This document shows, piece by piece, positions 21,230-33,165 of a DNA stretch of 64,000 nucleotides. The position numbers were made by a program, and so were the translations under genes. The notes under the pieces were generated by a model. The model was not told where the DNA came from. It saw only the letters and a program-made list of their open reading frames with translations, and did not search any database. This DNA comes from Heterobilharzia americana (taxonomy: Eukaryota; Platyhelminthes; Trematoda; Strigeidida; Schistosomatidae), in contig OX104127.1 in the NCBI GenBank assembly GCA_944470555.2, positions 55,088,140 through 55,152,139 of the forward strand, written 5' to 3'. Numbering within the stretch: the first letter of the stretch is position 1; each line of letters opens with the position of its first letter.

Positions 21230-22440
21230 TGTTTAAATATATGTAGAAGCACCAGATTTGTCAAGTGAGTTGACAACAGCTGGTGCTATCCTTCAGGAAT
21301 GACCACCGTCACCGTTCCTATTTGACTTCTTCATAGACGTACTAACGGACATAACCTTAGGCATGTCTGACTCCACAGGGATTGATTGACTCTTTGAAGG
21401 TCACCTAGTTGACTTGGAATACGCACACGATATTGTCCTACTAGGTGAATACACTGACGAAATGCAGGGTCCTCTGAACGCCTTGAGGAGAGACCTCAGT
21501 ATGTTTGATATGAGTTACGCACCTGTCAGATGTAAGGTGATGCTTCAGGACTGGTTTGCAACGACTCTCAGCTTAATGATAAGGAGTGAAGACGTGGAAT
21601 GTGTCGACCAATTCACTTACTTGGGGAGTTGCACCAGCCCGCCGAACAGGCTAGTTGCTGACAGAATCTCAGCTCGGTTACCGAAGACCCGTTTGGCAAC
21701 TACCAACTTACATCTCTGGCGGCGACTGGTAAGATATCCGGCTATCTATCAAAAGACGTACATACTGCACAGCAGTTCGTTCTATCCTGTTGTACGGCTG
21801 TGAAACATGGCCGTTATAAGTAGGAGATATGAAACAGATACAGTTTTTCGACCGTAGGTGTTTTTGTAGGATACTTACGACTAGTGGAATCACCATGTGA
21901 GCATTGCTGGAGTCAGGTGAAAAGTACTACGCAAGACAGGCAAGTCGATTGACAAGAATATGAACGTTGGCCGACTGTGATGGCTTGGAAATGTACTACG
22001 CATGCCTAGCCACCACCTGCTTTGACAAGCCATGCTGCAGGAAGTTGGACGAGGATGAAAAGGGGTTGAGCGTGGCCAGAAAAATAGATGTCACAAGTCG
22101 ATGAAGTCCCTGACTGTTAGCTTTAGCTGTATGTGGAAATGTAGACTGCTTGGCAGGGGTCCCCGAGACGAAAGGAAACAGTAGTTGAGGACACCAGGTA
22201 ACATGACTGAAAATCGGTCACAATGGCACAAATGTATTCACCCCTTAATATCTTCTAAAGCTTAAATACTCCCATTAGCCTTTATCTTCAAACTGCATGT
22301 TCTGTCACACTACTTTATCTGCTTTGATATCACTTCTTTCCTATCCATCTGTTCTTTATATAATTCTATGAAGTGTTGACGGCTTGAGCCAGTGCACTCC
22401 TGCGTGAGGTTTTACGTTGATTTTATCAGTCAGTCAGTCA
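21230..22440 (+). pseudogene. CR1-like (SR1-like) non-LTR retrotransposon, RT C-terminal half
   Basis: The 129-codon frame at 21414-21803 has LEYAHDIVLLGE (motif C region, with the first Asp of YADD changed to His), APVRCKVMLQDWF, VDQFTYLGSC, ADRISARLPKTRLAT and LHLWRRLVRYP. VLLYGCETWP follows in another frame at about 21788-21815, then RWLGNVLRMPSHHLL near 21980-22020 and LGRGPRDE near 22155. The region to about 22440 (ending in GTCAGTCAGTCAAG) is probably its 3' UTR. The loss of a catalytic Asp and many stops make it dead. Confidence 0.8.
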
Positions 22441-23340
22441 AGCACTAGAGAACTTGAACGTTCAGCTAAACTCTGAAACTAGGGTTTGACGAACAGCCTC
22501 TAACACTGGAAATCATAATGTCCATTATGTTGTATTCAATCACCTTTGTAATAATCAGCATTCTTCGACGTTATCTGCCGTAATGGAAAGAATAGCACCA
22601 ATTTCAACAAGTTGGGTTGTTTTTGCACTGTTATTTTCTAATGTAAATCACTTCTACTCCAAGTAAGCACCGCCTTCTATGTAAGGAAGGTGCATTAGAA
22701 ACCCTGAGTTGGATTCTTAATAAAGATGAAATTGTAGCGGCACTTATATACAAACGTTCCCCCACTGACAACATTTATCAACCTAAGGATTCTCTCAACG
22801 CATCGGCACAAAATGAATTCAATTTACCGAATACTATGCGATGGTTGTGATGACTAGCAAGTTGGTCAAACGTGTTGAATATGGTCAATCAAGTTAGTTA
22901 AATCTAAAATGATAGGTCCTATCAGAATAAGTAACTTAGAGAATAACTAGTTCACATCAATATACCCATTAATATACAGTAGCTTTAGGAAAGGCGAGCG
23001 TTCTGACAGTTATTATTAGTAGGGAGGAGATAAAAGTTGATTGCTGTTAGCTAAACCAACATGTAACACTTACAAAATAGTACCGTTATTAAAAATAATA
23101 AATGAGGGGTAGTAAAGCTTTAAATGAGGAACAGGAAAGAAGTCTTATCAGCTTGCTACTATTATAAGCAGTAATTTAAGTTCGAAACGTCTAGTTAACA
23201 ACGCTGTATCTCTGCTTGCTTCATGAAGTTAGCATATTCAGTGTGGAACATCATATTACTTTACATCTAAACAATAGGCAAATAACGTCATTAGGTATAC
23301 CATGGAGTTGTTTTCGGTACTCTCTTCAAAATATTCGCTG
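22441..23340. other. unassigned AT-rich DNA
   Basis: About 900 bp with no recognised feature. Confidence 0.4.
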
Positions 23341-23344
23341 CGTT

Positions 23345-23795
23345 CAGGGATTCAGAATCCACGATGCTCATTTCGTCCTACATAGGACTCGTTAGCTGGA
23401 TAAACGTGGACCCCGATTAGTACTGTTGTTCTCACTGAAACTCGAATCTCATACCCATTGCTTCAAAAGTCAAACCATCATACATTCGGCTACTTAGGTG
23501 GGTATTAGTTATAACTACTTGTTGATGTGCTTTAAATTCTCCGTTGTCACACTGGATTGAGTTGTTCGACTTCTGATGACATATGAACTCCTTCGTGGAT
23601 GCCTTAACATTGTCTGAGTATTTATTATGGTAATCTACGCACGTCCTGGATTCTTCTGTTAACCACAACCAAGTAGCTTACCGTAATAAATATCTAGGCA
23701 GTATTGTGGCATCTGCATAGGAGTCCATATACCAACAGAGGTGGAACAATTCGATCCAGTATAACAAAGGAGAATTACAAGTATATCAACAAGTA
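23345..23795. repeat. SINE-A inverted pair
   Basis: Positions 23345 to about 23632 are minus strand and nearly full length (ribozyme, box B, head, preceding tail). From about 23633 it is forward and starts inside the ribozyme at GCACGTCCTGGATTC, then TTAACCACAACCAAGTAG and a tail to AAGTATATCAACAAG. The reversed ribozyme core is CTAACGA, so G5 is lost. The forward part shows that the order after the ribozyme is border, then tail. Confidence 0.75.
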
Positions 23796-23819
23796 CTACA
23801 TTTTTGAGATGAAAGGGGA

Positions 23820-24290
23820 TTTTAATTTAGAGGTAGTATTCATCACGGGCTGAGAGCAGTTGGGGAACAGTTGGAAATCTGGGAGCACTGGACAGCTGTT
23901 TCGTCCTGATATGAGACTCCTCGGCAGTACATACCTACGACCCGGCCAGAGGACCTTTAGGTCTCATGGCGAACGCGTTAACCATTCAACCACTGAGTTG
24001 GTGTTCAGTGGTTTACAGTTCCCAACTTCTGTCAACTCACGATGTAGCACGACTGTCATCCAAGGTCTTCAGTTGGCCTCCGACTGGCTGACCCCACAAG
24101 TTAAGGCTTCTCATTACAACTTTGGGATATCCATCTGGAAGCACATCCCTGTTAAGCAATTTGCGGTAATGTTTTTTTGAGATGAGTCGGGACTTCAGTT
24201 CAGAGGTAGTATTCATCACTGGTCGTGGGTGCGTACTGCTGAGGAGTCACACGTTTGGACGAAACCACCGTCCAGTGCTCTCATGTTCCA
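23820..24290. repeat. SINE-B inverted pair with an intact forward hammerhead
   Basis: Positions 23820 to about 24218 are minus strand: tail, ribozyme (core CCGAGGA, mutated), box B, head, leader, then a second tail (GAGGTAGTATTCATCAC). From about 24219 it is forward: GGTCGTGGGTGCGTACTG and a full hammerhead core. This is the tail variant ending in GTAGTATTCATCA, also seen at 32325 and 54657. Confidence 0.75.
24231..24280 (+). ncRNA. candidate type I hammerhead ribozyme, family B
   Basis: Stem I 5' strand GTACTG, core CTGAGGA (24239-24245), stem II GTCACACGTTTGGAC, GAAA (24261-24264), CCACCGTC with cleavage expected after 24272, and CAGTGC. All conserved core positions are present. Stem II has only about three certain pairs, and stem III is not palindromic in this copy. 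Confidence 0.6.
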
Positions 24291-24337
24291 GATGACTTCA
24301 CTTATTGAATAATGATCGCCATTATGCTAAAATCGTG

Positions 24338-24765
24338 CTGTCATACCCCAGAACTAATTACATGGTGTTGCCACCGAATACGAGCAGTCCTACGGAGACA
24401 GCGATAATCGGATACACAGAGTTGTCGCACATCCTCAGCTTGGAGAGACTAGGTTTCACACGTACAGCAGAACTGCTTGCACCGAAGCGTTGTAAACCCG
24501 ACCTTTTTACAGTCAAACTAACGTTGTTATGGTGCCAAAGGTGGCTCATATTGGCGTATGCCCCTCTGGCTTTGAATATGTTGTTGGAAATTTCATCACC
24601 CACACCTCCACCAGCACTCATATAACTACTCTGATACATGAACTTTCGGCTACTTCCAATGGCTCACCATTAAGGGTGAGCGTAGGCAAAGGTTCCTGCC
24701 AATCTTGCAAAAGTATTTCACACTTCAGAGGTGCAAAGTACATACCATACCTACAGATATCATGA
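24338..24765 (-). pseudogene. CR1-like RT C-terminal fragment
   Basis: The minus strand, across two or three frames, reads FAPLKCEILLQDWQE, LTLNGEPLEV, SAGGGVGDEISN, KARGAYANMSHLWHHN, VSLTVK, GRVYNASVQAVLLY, then AEDVRQLCVSDYRCLRR and ARIRWQHHV. This is the same protein region as at 21414-22020. The 93-codon open frame here is out of frame in its second half, so its hydrophobic C-terminus is not real. Confidence 0.8.
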
Positions 24766-25840
24766 TCATACTGACAAAGTGTACATACCGCTTAAGTAAT
24801 AAATAATTTATATTGTCTCCGGCAGTTCAAAGTTTTTACTTGATGATAACTTAAGTGATTAACTAGTGGTACTACTCTCCAGTTTTTTTTATTTTGACTG
24901 TCCAACACTACTCAGTAACAAGGTTTCATGAGGCTGTCTAGGTTTTCCCCAGTTTCCTGGGTCGACCAAACATCATCATCCATAGAAAAGGCTTTTAATT
25001 GAGCGTGTATGCATGAAAACAGCGTACATCACAGGTGAAATATCTTTATTAACGGAGAGGGTGCTAAAGCCTTGGGTATCTATCCTTATCTCCTTAGCTG
25101 AGACGACATCCGTAACAAGTATCGAAGGACTCCTGAAGTTACAAATGGCAACAAAGTTTACATATACTTTCAAAGGAGGCTATATCTATTCACTACCCTG
25201 ACCTGAGTTCGTTATTATTTTGTATCAACTCTACAGGCTTATTTTAGGCATGCTGTTGAAACAGCTAACCCATTTTATATCCACTTGGACTATTACATAA
25301 TAAAGTATCTTCATATGACTGATGAAAGCATATAAATATACCTTCTAGGAACAATCGTTGAAATCAACCTTAACATATGCTAATCTGGAGGTTTTACCAC
25401 ATGCATTTTTGTGTTAACATAACAAGGTCTAAATGAGTGAAGAGATAACCAGATACACAAGTATAAGTGATTATTTTTTCCACTTAAGCCAGTGATAGAC
25501 AAATAGTTAAGCACAAAAATATAGTATGTATTGAGTGCATAATGAAACCTTCCAATCCTTTAAATGACTTATAGTATGATCACAGATTTACAGATCACAT
25601 TTACCATACTAAAATATAATGACCCACAAACAGTAAGAAAGCTAGTGGTTCAAATCTCATCTCAGCTTTAATTGCTAGTCAGTCTCAAAAGTAACGCTTT
25701 AGTATGAAATTTCATCGATGAGTCATGGTCACCGGAGATACTTAATGTTTCCATCCATCTCAATTACAGTAAGCTACATTGAAGCGAAAAGATTTGATTA
25801 ATAAGTATCTATATTGAAAATATGATGCATACTTCATTCA
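24766..25840. other. unassigned DNA
   Basis: Short open stretches exist in both strands around 24976-25201, but they resemble nothing I know. No repeat heads are seen. Confidence 0.35.
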
Positions 25841-26790
25841 GATGAGAGACATAGTCGTTTGATGGTCTCATAACATGTCAACTATGTAATTAATTCGTTG
25901 GGTTCTGCAGAATATTAGGTCCTGAAACCCAGTGAGAGTAACTATGATCCTCTGAAAGTGGCATTGACCCCTTCCATAGTCATATGAAAAGTAACCAATG
26001 TGAAGAAGTTCTACACTACGCGGTTGAATGGTTCTTGGTTTGGTCCGCTGACCTGTGGAGCCGAAAATGGTTTGAGCACTGCTGGTTATGTTTCAAGTCG
26101 AGCTTTGTTACGACGGTAGGCCTCCATGTGATTGTGTTGGATATCAGACAATACTCCTTCAGAATTGGCTTAAGGATAATGGCAGTTGACGAAATCTATA
26201 TGCGCAAAGTCAGTGACGCGAATTTTCAAAACACAATCTGCTAACTGTCAGGATTCCTCCTAGTGCGCTGAAGGTAGTGTACCCGAAAAGTAAGGGAATT
26301 CACCTGCCGGTAGTCACTGTGACTGAAGCAATCCTTTAGAGACAAGTGTAGTCTTGCCTTGAGAAGACCAGTGATATTCAGACCGAACTGCCTCTATCGT
26401 TGCCCCAAGCCATATGACATATGTGTCTTGAGAAACGTCTCTCCCTCCTAGGAAGACAAGCTACACTTAGGTCTGCAGGGTTGTGGAAACTCAGTGAGAC
26501 GTATCCTATGCAGGTATGCCCATGAGAAGTTGAGTACGGTCAAACGATTCGTCCACCCAGCGAATGTGGATGCAGTGAAGCCTAACACTTGTGAAAGTTT
26601 TTGGATAACACTGATCACTTGGAGTGAGTGTTAACGCAATACACTGGCAGCAGTGCTCATACTTATTTAGAAGCGTTACTTTGATGTTTTCTGCTCGATG
26701 AAAAAGCCGATCTTCAGGGATTTTAGAACTTGAGTCTGAGCCAAAAACTGAAGTAAAGTGAAAATAGGTCTTGCAACCCAACAACGATGA
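25841..26790. other. unassigned, less AT-rich stretch, possibly a decayed ORF
   Basis: This stretch looks richer in G and C than its neighbours. The minus strand has open pieces (26506-26784, 92 codons; others near 26050-26240) separated by single stops. They could be one decayed coding region, but I recognise no domain. An unnamed LTR element or an old processed gene are both possible. Confidence 0.3.
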
Positions 26791-27261
26791 ATTAAGTACT
26801 CAGTAAAATTCAGATGCCGTCGGTTCACTTTTACCTACCTCTATAAAGTAGCATTCACGTTTTATTCCTAATCTTCGTTGAGTAATGAAATTCTCACACC
26901 AAATACAACCTTTCTTTTCTAATTCTATGGCTAATTTATGTATACATATAAAAGGACAGATGTTTTGTTTAGTTGTTTCGACAGTTCAAATAACAACTGC
27001 ACTTACTATCCATTTCATTTTTTTCGAGGTCGCTTTTACTTTGTTTTAACAATTTCATGTTAAACTGTTCAATATTTTGGCGGTAAAATTTTATTCAAAT
27101 TGTATTTCTTCAACATTCACTTTCTACTCAATACTTTTTTAAATCATAAGAAATTATCAACTAAACGAAAACCGAAATATATCTTAATGTTAGCTTAAGA
27201 TGTATTTTGATCAGGATTTTCTGTTTTTACCTGTTTATTATGAACAGTGAACTTGACTTAA
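26791..27261. other. unassigned AT-rich DNA next to Penelope 3' end
   Basis: T-rich. It may include the 3' UTR of the minus-strand Penelope element. Confidence 0.3.
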
Positions 27262-27496
27262 GAAGAACGAAATTTGTGTAATGTAATTAGAAGATTATCT
27301 GAAAAATGTGATGTATTAGCGCTATACATTTCGAACAATCTGATCACACATTTACTTGTTAAGGCATTATATATGAAAACTGGAAGTGGGGAAGGACACA
27401 TATGACATAAAGGAATTCAATAATAAGAAAGATAATGAGAGGAAAGCATAAAAGATAAGACTTGAAGACAATCTTGGTAATACGATAAAATAAGCA

Positions 27497-29213
27497 TTAC
27501 CAAGGTAGGCTTAATGTAAGGACAAACTGTTTTTGCACACACAATGGGGGGTTAAATTTATTTATGGCTAGCGCCTCAACAAACTTAAGTATACGCCCCT
27601 GACAGTTTCTATACAAAATTGTAAAGGCTGTTTTAATATCAATTCTGTGACTCTTATCAATGATATGTTTCGCAATGGATGATGATGGTTGTCTGCCATC
27701 TGCGCTTATCAATGTTTGTGAATCCAGCTGCTTTCGTAGCCACTTTGGAACATGTTCCCCTACCCTCAAGTGCATATCACGATTCGTCCTCCCTATGTAT
27801 GTTTGTCCACACACACATGTAAATTTATAAACGCAGTGGGATGTGACACAATCGTTTATACAGCGTTGAGGTCTAGGTAGCAGCAGGTGTTTGGTCTTCT
27901 CAACTATGATAAGCTTAGCTGCATAGTACGTTTTGCTAACAGCAGACCTTAACCTTCGTTTCAATATTATGCTGTTAGATTCTCCTCTGTATGGTAACGC
28001 GATGTAAACGCATTTCTTCGAAACAGAGTACAGATCAGGTTTGAATCCTCGCTGATTTTTGCAGCGGTTTATGAACTTCAATGGATATCCATTTTCCACT
28101 AATGTTTCCGTTAGTATTTTGATATCATCATCCATTGAGTCCTCCGTACAAATACGTTCGATCCTTTTAAATAGACAAATTACCAAACCTCGCTTGTATT
28201 GGGTTGGACAAAAGCTATGGAAACTTAAATACTGACCTGTCCAAGTAGGTTTCCTGTAGATCGACCGTTTTATTGAACCATCATTTCTACGACTTAGGAG
28301 TATATCCAAGAATGGCAGACGGTTTTCTTTTTCTTCTTCACGTGTCAGGCTTATGTTGTTTTGTACGTTGTTAAGTCTTTCTAACAAACATGTCGCATCT
28401 TCATGCTTATCACATATCACGATTATATCATCAACATATCTTTTATAGAGAGTAACTTTATTGATGAGATCGCCGGTCAAACCCTCAATGTGTGACATGT
28501 AAATATCAGCTAGCAATGGTCCTAAGGACTTCCCATAGCCACACCATCTATTTGTCGAAAATGTTCACCTTCAAATGTGAAATGAACTTTATCAGTACAC
28601 AATAATAACAGCTCTCTCAAACACGTTGAGGGGATAGGGAAAGAAGGATTACTGGAAGATATATGATCACAAAGAATGTCAATGGTTTTAATTAGGGGTA
28701 CATTAGTAAATAAGGAGTTGACATCAAATGAATACAATCTCTTATCTTTGATATTAATATCACTGACATAATTAACAAGTTCAAAAGTATCTTTCAAAGA
28801 AAACTTACATAAATCATTTCGAATAGGAATTAGAGTTTTTGCTAACCATTTCGCCACTTTATGTGTAGGTGAACGGAACATGGAGAGTATAGGACGTAAA
28901 GGATTATCTGTTTTATGAATTTTAGGCAATCCACACAGATTAGGTAGCTCAGACCCCATTAGTTTGAGGGAAGCAAATTCTTCCTTGTTGATAAGATTGA
29001 TATTCAGGAGTTTTACCAGACTAGATGTTACTTTGCATTCTAATTTTCTAAGGTCATCTGATGGAACATCAGCCATAAGTTTACTTTCATCGCTAAGGAT
29101 GGACATCATCTTGTTTTTGTAATCACAACCACATCCGACCCTTTATCGGGTTTAAGAATGATTATATCAGATCTATTTCGAAGTCCTTTTAGGGCTTTGA
29201 AATGTTGTGTGTA
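27497..29213 (-). pseudogene. Penelope RT plus GIY-YIG protein, two frameshifts
   Basis: On the minus strand: IIILKPDKGSDVVVI (29150-29120), then a 195-codon frame (29109-28522) with LCGLPKIHK, RPILSMFRSPTHKVAKWL, YSFDVNSLFTNVPL (motif A) and IDGVAMGSP (motif B). A 339-codon frame (28516-27497) follows with LLADIYMSHIE, YKRYVDDIIVI (motif C, YVDD), LPFLDILL, IYRKPTWTGQYLSFHS, CVYKFTCVCGQTYIGRT (Cys pair plus GIY-YIG), VGEHVPKWL and a C-terminal LCVQKQF. One-base shifts lie near 29112 (an A run) and near 28520. All catalytic motifs survive, so this is a comparatively young copy. The domain order RT then GIY-YIG is diagnostic of Penelope-like elements. Confidence 0.9.
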
Positions 29214-29376
29214 TAGCGCTAATACATCACATATTGTTCAGATAATCTACGTCTTCTAATTACATTATCCAAATTCATAAAAGGGACTAATTGTTTCAAA
29301 CGAAATTTCTACAATATCATAAACTGTTAAATGGTATTGCTTAGACAGTTTACACAAATGTAAGTAGAAATAAGGG

Positions 29377-30110
29377 TCAGGTGAATATAGAGAAGACAGA
29401 GGTGATGAAGATACCGCACCATCAACAACAACAACAAACTCCAATCACCGTCAACGGGAGAAACTTAAAGGAAGTAACCTCCTTCACTTATCTAGGAAGC
29501 ACTGTTTCAACTACAGGCGGGACGGACGAGGACGTCAAAGTCAGAATTGGAAAAGCAAGACAGGCGTTCATTAGCCTGAAACCAGTGTGGAGATCTTCTG
29601 CACTGCACTCAGCATGTGGAACAAGATACGGATTTCAACACCAATTCAGTCAAGTCAGTGCTCTTGTATGGTTCAGAGACTTGGCGCGTCACGAAAGGGA
29701 TTTCCAGTAAACTACAGACATTCATCAACAACTGCTTACGCTCGCTGCTGAAGATCAGATGGCCAGCATAATAAGAATAAGCAACAAGGAACTCTGGGAA
29801 CGAACCAACCAAGAACCTATCACGCAACAAATATGCAGGAAGAAGTGGAGATGGATTGGCCATGCACTGAGAAGGCCGACTGAGGACATCACGCGTCAGG
29901 CCAGTTGCTCGAGTGGAATCCCCATGGGAAATGACGAGTTGGACGTCCGAGGGTGACATGGAGGAGGTCGTGCGAGGAGGAAATGAGAGCTTGTGGGCTG
30001 TCGTGGGACCAGGTTCAAAAGATCTCAGAGAACAGAGGTCACTGGAGGCGTGCTACTGAAGCCCTATGTCCCACTGGGAACCCAAGGGACTAATAAAAAA
30101 TAATAAAATA
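29377..30110 (+). mobile_element. RTE 3' fragment inserted in Penelope, 15-bp target duplication
   Basis: AAGTAGAAATAAGGG at 29362-29376 and 30111-30125 flanks a 5'-truncated RTE copy. The copy begins TCAGGTGAATATAGAGAAG and ends GGAACCCAAGGGACTAATAA plus AATAAAATA. A 109-codon frame at 29381-29710 reads VNGRNLKEVTSFTYLGS, GGTDEDVKVRIGKARQ, AFISLKPVWRSS. Its orientation is opposite to the host element. Confidence 0.95.
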
Positions 30111-30330
30111 AAGTAGAAATAAGGGATAAAATCGTTAAACGAGTTGTTATACAAAACTCTATTACAAGACTTTGATTCTAATTTGCATTTTCTTATTAAC
30201 TAAGCGTATAAACATCTTAGTATATCTTTGCTTGCATAGATATAGGCGCAGCTAAGTAGCAATTTCATCAACAAAATTCATTCTTAGTAAACATCTTTTT
30301 TCGCCTCATTATACTTTCTTCAACTGCTTG

Positions 30331-30849
30331 TATTGTCGAAATAATCAATTTTTTCGACACTAGAAAGGTGATAAGAGATGAAGTGAGAACCCAGTTTGCT
30401 ACCTATCTAAGCAATCTTAAATAGCAACTGATAGTAGTAAAAATGTTCTTCATGAAGTAATTTATTACAACATCTAGTCTGTAGATTAGTTATTGAGAAC
30501 AAACTTGAAGATACGAATACGTAAGCTGGGTGATGGTAACGTTGAATTTAGACTAAAGAAAGCTAAGACATACAGTTTACTGACGATAAATGAAACCGAA
30601 CCTCTGTAATATTTACCAATATACCAACCAGAAGGCAAGATAAACTGATAATCTGGTGTAGGTGTAAAACTTGGGCACTGTGGTAGAGAATAATTCCATA
30701 TTAAATTTGTTTATTTGATTTATAACACCCAGTGATCTAGTATCACGTTTCAAGCACAAGTTATCATTGCTCATCATCCAATCAATGTAATCACACTCCA
30801 CTTTCCACATTTGATTTTCATAGTTATATCACCTTATATGGGTTGCTTT
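30331..30849. other. unassigned DNA between two Penelope elements
   Basis: Some of this may be 5' Penelope sequence; I recognise no motif. Confidence 0.35.
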
Positions 30850-32100
30850 TATTGGTAGCAAAATTTTCCATATCTCTGGTGTAGGTGCTGCATCATGCCT
30901 ATTACACGCTTTGAGTGCTGATTCGATGAACAAAGATTCAGTAATCAATCCCTCTCTCTCTCTCTCTCCACCGAATTGTATTCAACTTAAGTACACTGGC
31001 TTTATCCCACCCACCATATTCTCTGGTTGTGTGTTAATACATGCATTGCACTAGGCGAGTTTTTCTAGATTATTGATCTTATTTAGGTCTGTTATTCTAT
31101 ATTTAGATATATTCCTATGTTCGGTTATTCTAACTGACCCCTGTTCATTTTCTACCTTCTTGTAAGTGAATTGGATTGTGTCCACTACTGAGTTTATGTT
31201 ATGTGTGAGGAAATTGTCGATATGTTCCGATTTCAACATAGTAAATGTGTCATCCACATATCACCACCATATTTTTTGTGTAGGACTAAACGTTTGTAAA
31301 GCCATGTTTTCCCAACTTACAATAAATATATCCGCTAAGATTGGGTATGTTGGTGGTCCCATTGCTACTCCTTCTGCTTTTCTGTATATTTTGTCCTGAA
31401 ACTTGAAGACTGTGCAGGTCAGGCATAACTGTATGCCTAATATCATCTCATCAATTGATATCTTAGTTCTGTGAGTAAGTTCTGAGTAAATATTTAGTTG
31501 ACTTCTGACTGCCTCCAGTGCCATGTTGATTGGTATTTTAGTATACAGACTAGTTACATTGAAGCTAATCATCTTCTCATTCTCTTCTATGTGTAGGTCA
31601 TTAAGCCTAAGTCTTAACTAGTAAGAGTTTACTAGTTTGGAACTTGGACACTCTCTAACAGGGCATAGTATCGAAGATAAATACTTTGCTAGTTCATATG
31701 TTGGAGTATTTCTGAAGTCAACTATGGGTCTAATGGGATAACCTGATTTATGAATGTTAATAGTTCAATGAATTCTGTTAGGATTATTAGTTTTAGGCAT
31801 TAAAGTGAACTGTTCAAACTCACCTAGAGATGGTTTTATTTGGCGTATCAGGTTGGCTATAGATTTCCTGATTTTATTCATGACGGTGTCTAAGGGCATC
31901 TTGATTTCATCATATTGAAGTAATCCAATATGTCCATAACTGCTGTTGAATTGCTTTTATCAGACTTAACAATTACCATATTATTGTCATTCCGTAGATT
32001 ATTTAGAATTGAAGTTTCAAGTTTTGTTAAGTTCCATTGTCGTTTCTTTTGTCTTTTCAGTGTTAATCAGGTAGCAAGGAATTTGGTAAGATTTTGAAGT
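30850..32100 (-). pseudogene. second Penelope family, RT with truncated GIY-YIG
   Basis: The minus strand shows NNMVIVKSDKSNSTAVMD (about 31970), a broken finger/palm region, ISFNVTSLYTKIPI (motif A, about 31530-31570), AEGVAMGPP (motif B), YVDDTFTMLKSEH (motif C, preceded by a stop, about 31220-31260), then FTYKKVENEQ joined directly to GSVRITEHRNISKYR and ITDLNKINNLEKL. The join lacks the thumb and most of the GIY-YIG domain that the related copy at 63079-63990 retains, so there is an internal deletion at about 31140. It differs in sequence from the element at 27497. Confidence 0.85.
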
Positions 32101-32324
32101 GTGTTTCAGTATCGGTAGTTTTGCGCAAACACACACACACCTTAAACTTCTAGCCATTATGTGAGTTAAATTGGAAAGCTTACAGATAGGGCCCTATGAA
32201 TTTTAAGTATCTAGTTTACTGAAGACTTTTAATAAAGACTCCTTTGTTTCAAATTCTCTTGACTTGAAGTAAAAAATAGATGAATGTTACTCATTCCAGG
32301 TAATGATTAACTTAGTTACTTATT

Positions 32325-32660
32325 TAGAAGTAGTATTCATCATGGATTGATATCAGTCGGGGAACCATTGAAAATCTGGCAGCATTGGACAACTGTTTCG
32401 TCCTAGTGTGGAACTCCTCAGCAGTACGCACCACTGGAAACCGACCTAGTGGCTGAATGGTTAACGTATTCACCATGAAACTTGAAAGTCTTGAGTTCCA
32501 TCTCTAGCCGGGTCGTTGGTGTGTACTGCTGAGAAAACGTATCCTAGGATGAAACAGCTGTCCAGTGATCCCACATTTTCAATGGTTCCCCAACTGATGT
32601 CAGTCCATGATGAATACTACTTCTAAGGTAAAAATCGCATTCATCTCAAAAATACATTAG
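32325..32660. mobile_element. SINE-B foldback copy
   Basis: Positions 32325-32432 are reversed (tail GTAGTATTCATCATGG, ribozyme). From 32433 it is forward: head CCTAGTGGCTGAATGG, box B (GAGTTCCATCTC), a ribozyme with CTGAGAA (mutated) and the tail. The tail ends in ACTACTTCTAAGG. No clear TSD was found. Confidence 0.75.
32380..32429 (-). ncRNA. candidate type I hammerhead ribozyme, family B
   Basis: The minus strand reads GTACTG, CTGAGGA, GTTCCACACTAGGAC, GAAA, CAGTTGTC with cleavage expected next, then CAATGC. Core residues are complete. Stem I has one mismatch. Stem III ACAGTTGT is nearly self-complementary. Confidence 0.65.
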
Positions 32661-32894
32661 TTAATTATTCTTTCATAAGCTTCACTGTTTGACAAAGCAG
32701 TCGAAACAAATAATTTCAGTATTAGTAGCAATAATAATATATCTAATTTATTCTAGACTATAAGTTTACTTACAATACAAATTTTTCAACATGTAATGTT
32801 GCGTCAGTTTATCCGCTGTACAACATTCTTCAAGTATACATTGAAAGCAGTGATGTTCAACAATATATGATAAAGAATAACAGGATTACTATCT

Positions 32895-33165
32895 ATTGGT
32901 ATACTTGTAATTCTCCGTTGTTATACTGGATCGAATTGTTCCACCTCTGTTGGCATATTGCCTCCTATACGGATGCTTCGATGTTGCCTGAATATTTATG
33001 ATGAAGATTTACTTGGTTGTGGGCAGCAGAGGAATTCAAAACACACGTTTCATTCTATTTAAGACTTGTTAACTAGATGTATCTACACAACAGTGAGTGA
33101 TGTTGCCGAAATGCGCCTCCTGGATTCCTTTGATAGCCACAATCAAGTAATTTATCAGAATAACA
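32895..33165. repeat. SINE-A arrangement, mostly minus strand
   Basis: The reversed tail (32895-33010) is followed to the right by a reversed ribozyme and border (33010-33108), so on the minus strand the order is ribozyme, TAGCCACAACCAAGTAA-like border, tail. At 33110-33165 a forward ribozyme 3' half (AAATGCGCCTCCTGGATTCC) abuts. The cores are mutated. Confidence 0.7.

Larger units (their letters stand above)
27262..30330 (-). mobile_element. Penelope-like element, interrupted by RTE
   Basis: The minus-strand element includes N-terminal sequence (30330-30126 and 29376-29110), RT and GIY-YIG (29213-27497) and a 3' part to about 27262. An RTE fragment with a 15-bp TSD sits at 29377-30110. About 50 bp at 27265-27320 (AATTAGAAGATTATCTGA.., GTGATGTATTAGCGCTATAC) repeat, in inverted orientation, the coding sequence at 29213-29270. 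Terminal repeats in unusual orientation are known for Penelope elements. The outer 5' border is uncertain. Confidence 0.8.

Noticed and set aside
21414..21803. 129-codon frame as a host gene
   Set aside because: It carries CR1-type RT features (YAHDIVLLGE, FTYLGSC, LWRR) and is continuous with broken RT sequence downstream.
24358..24639. 93-codon minus frame with a hydrophobic C-terminus, as a small membrane protein
   Set aside because: Its second half is a shifted reading of the CR1-like RT; the correct frame gives AEDVRQLCVSDYRCLRR and similar blocks.
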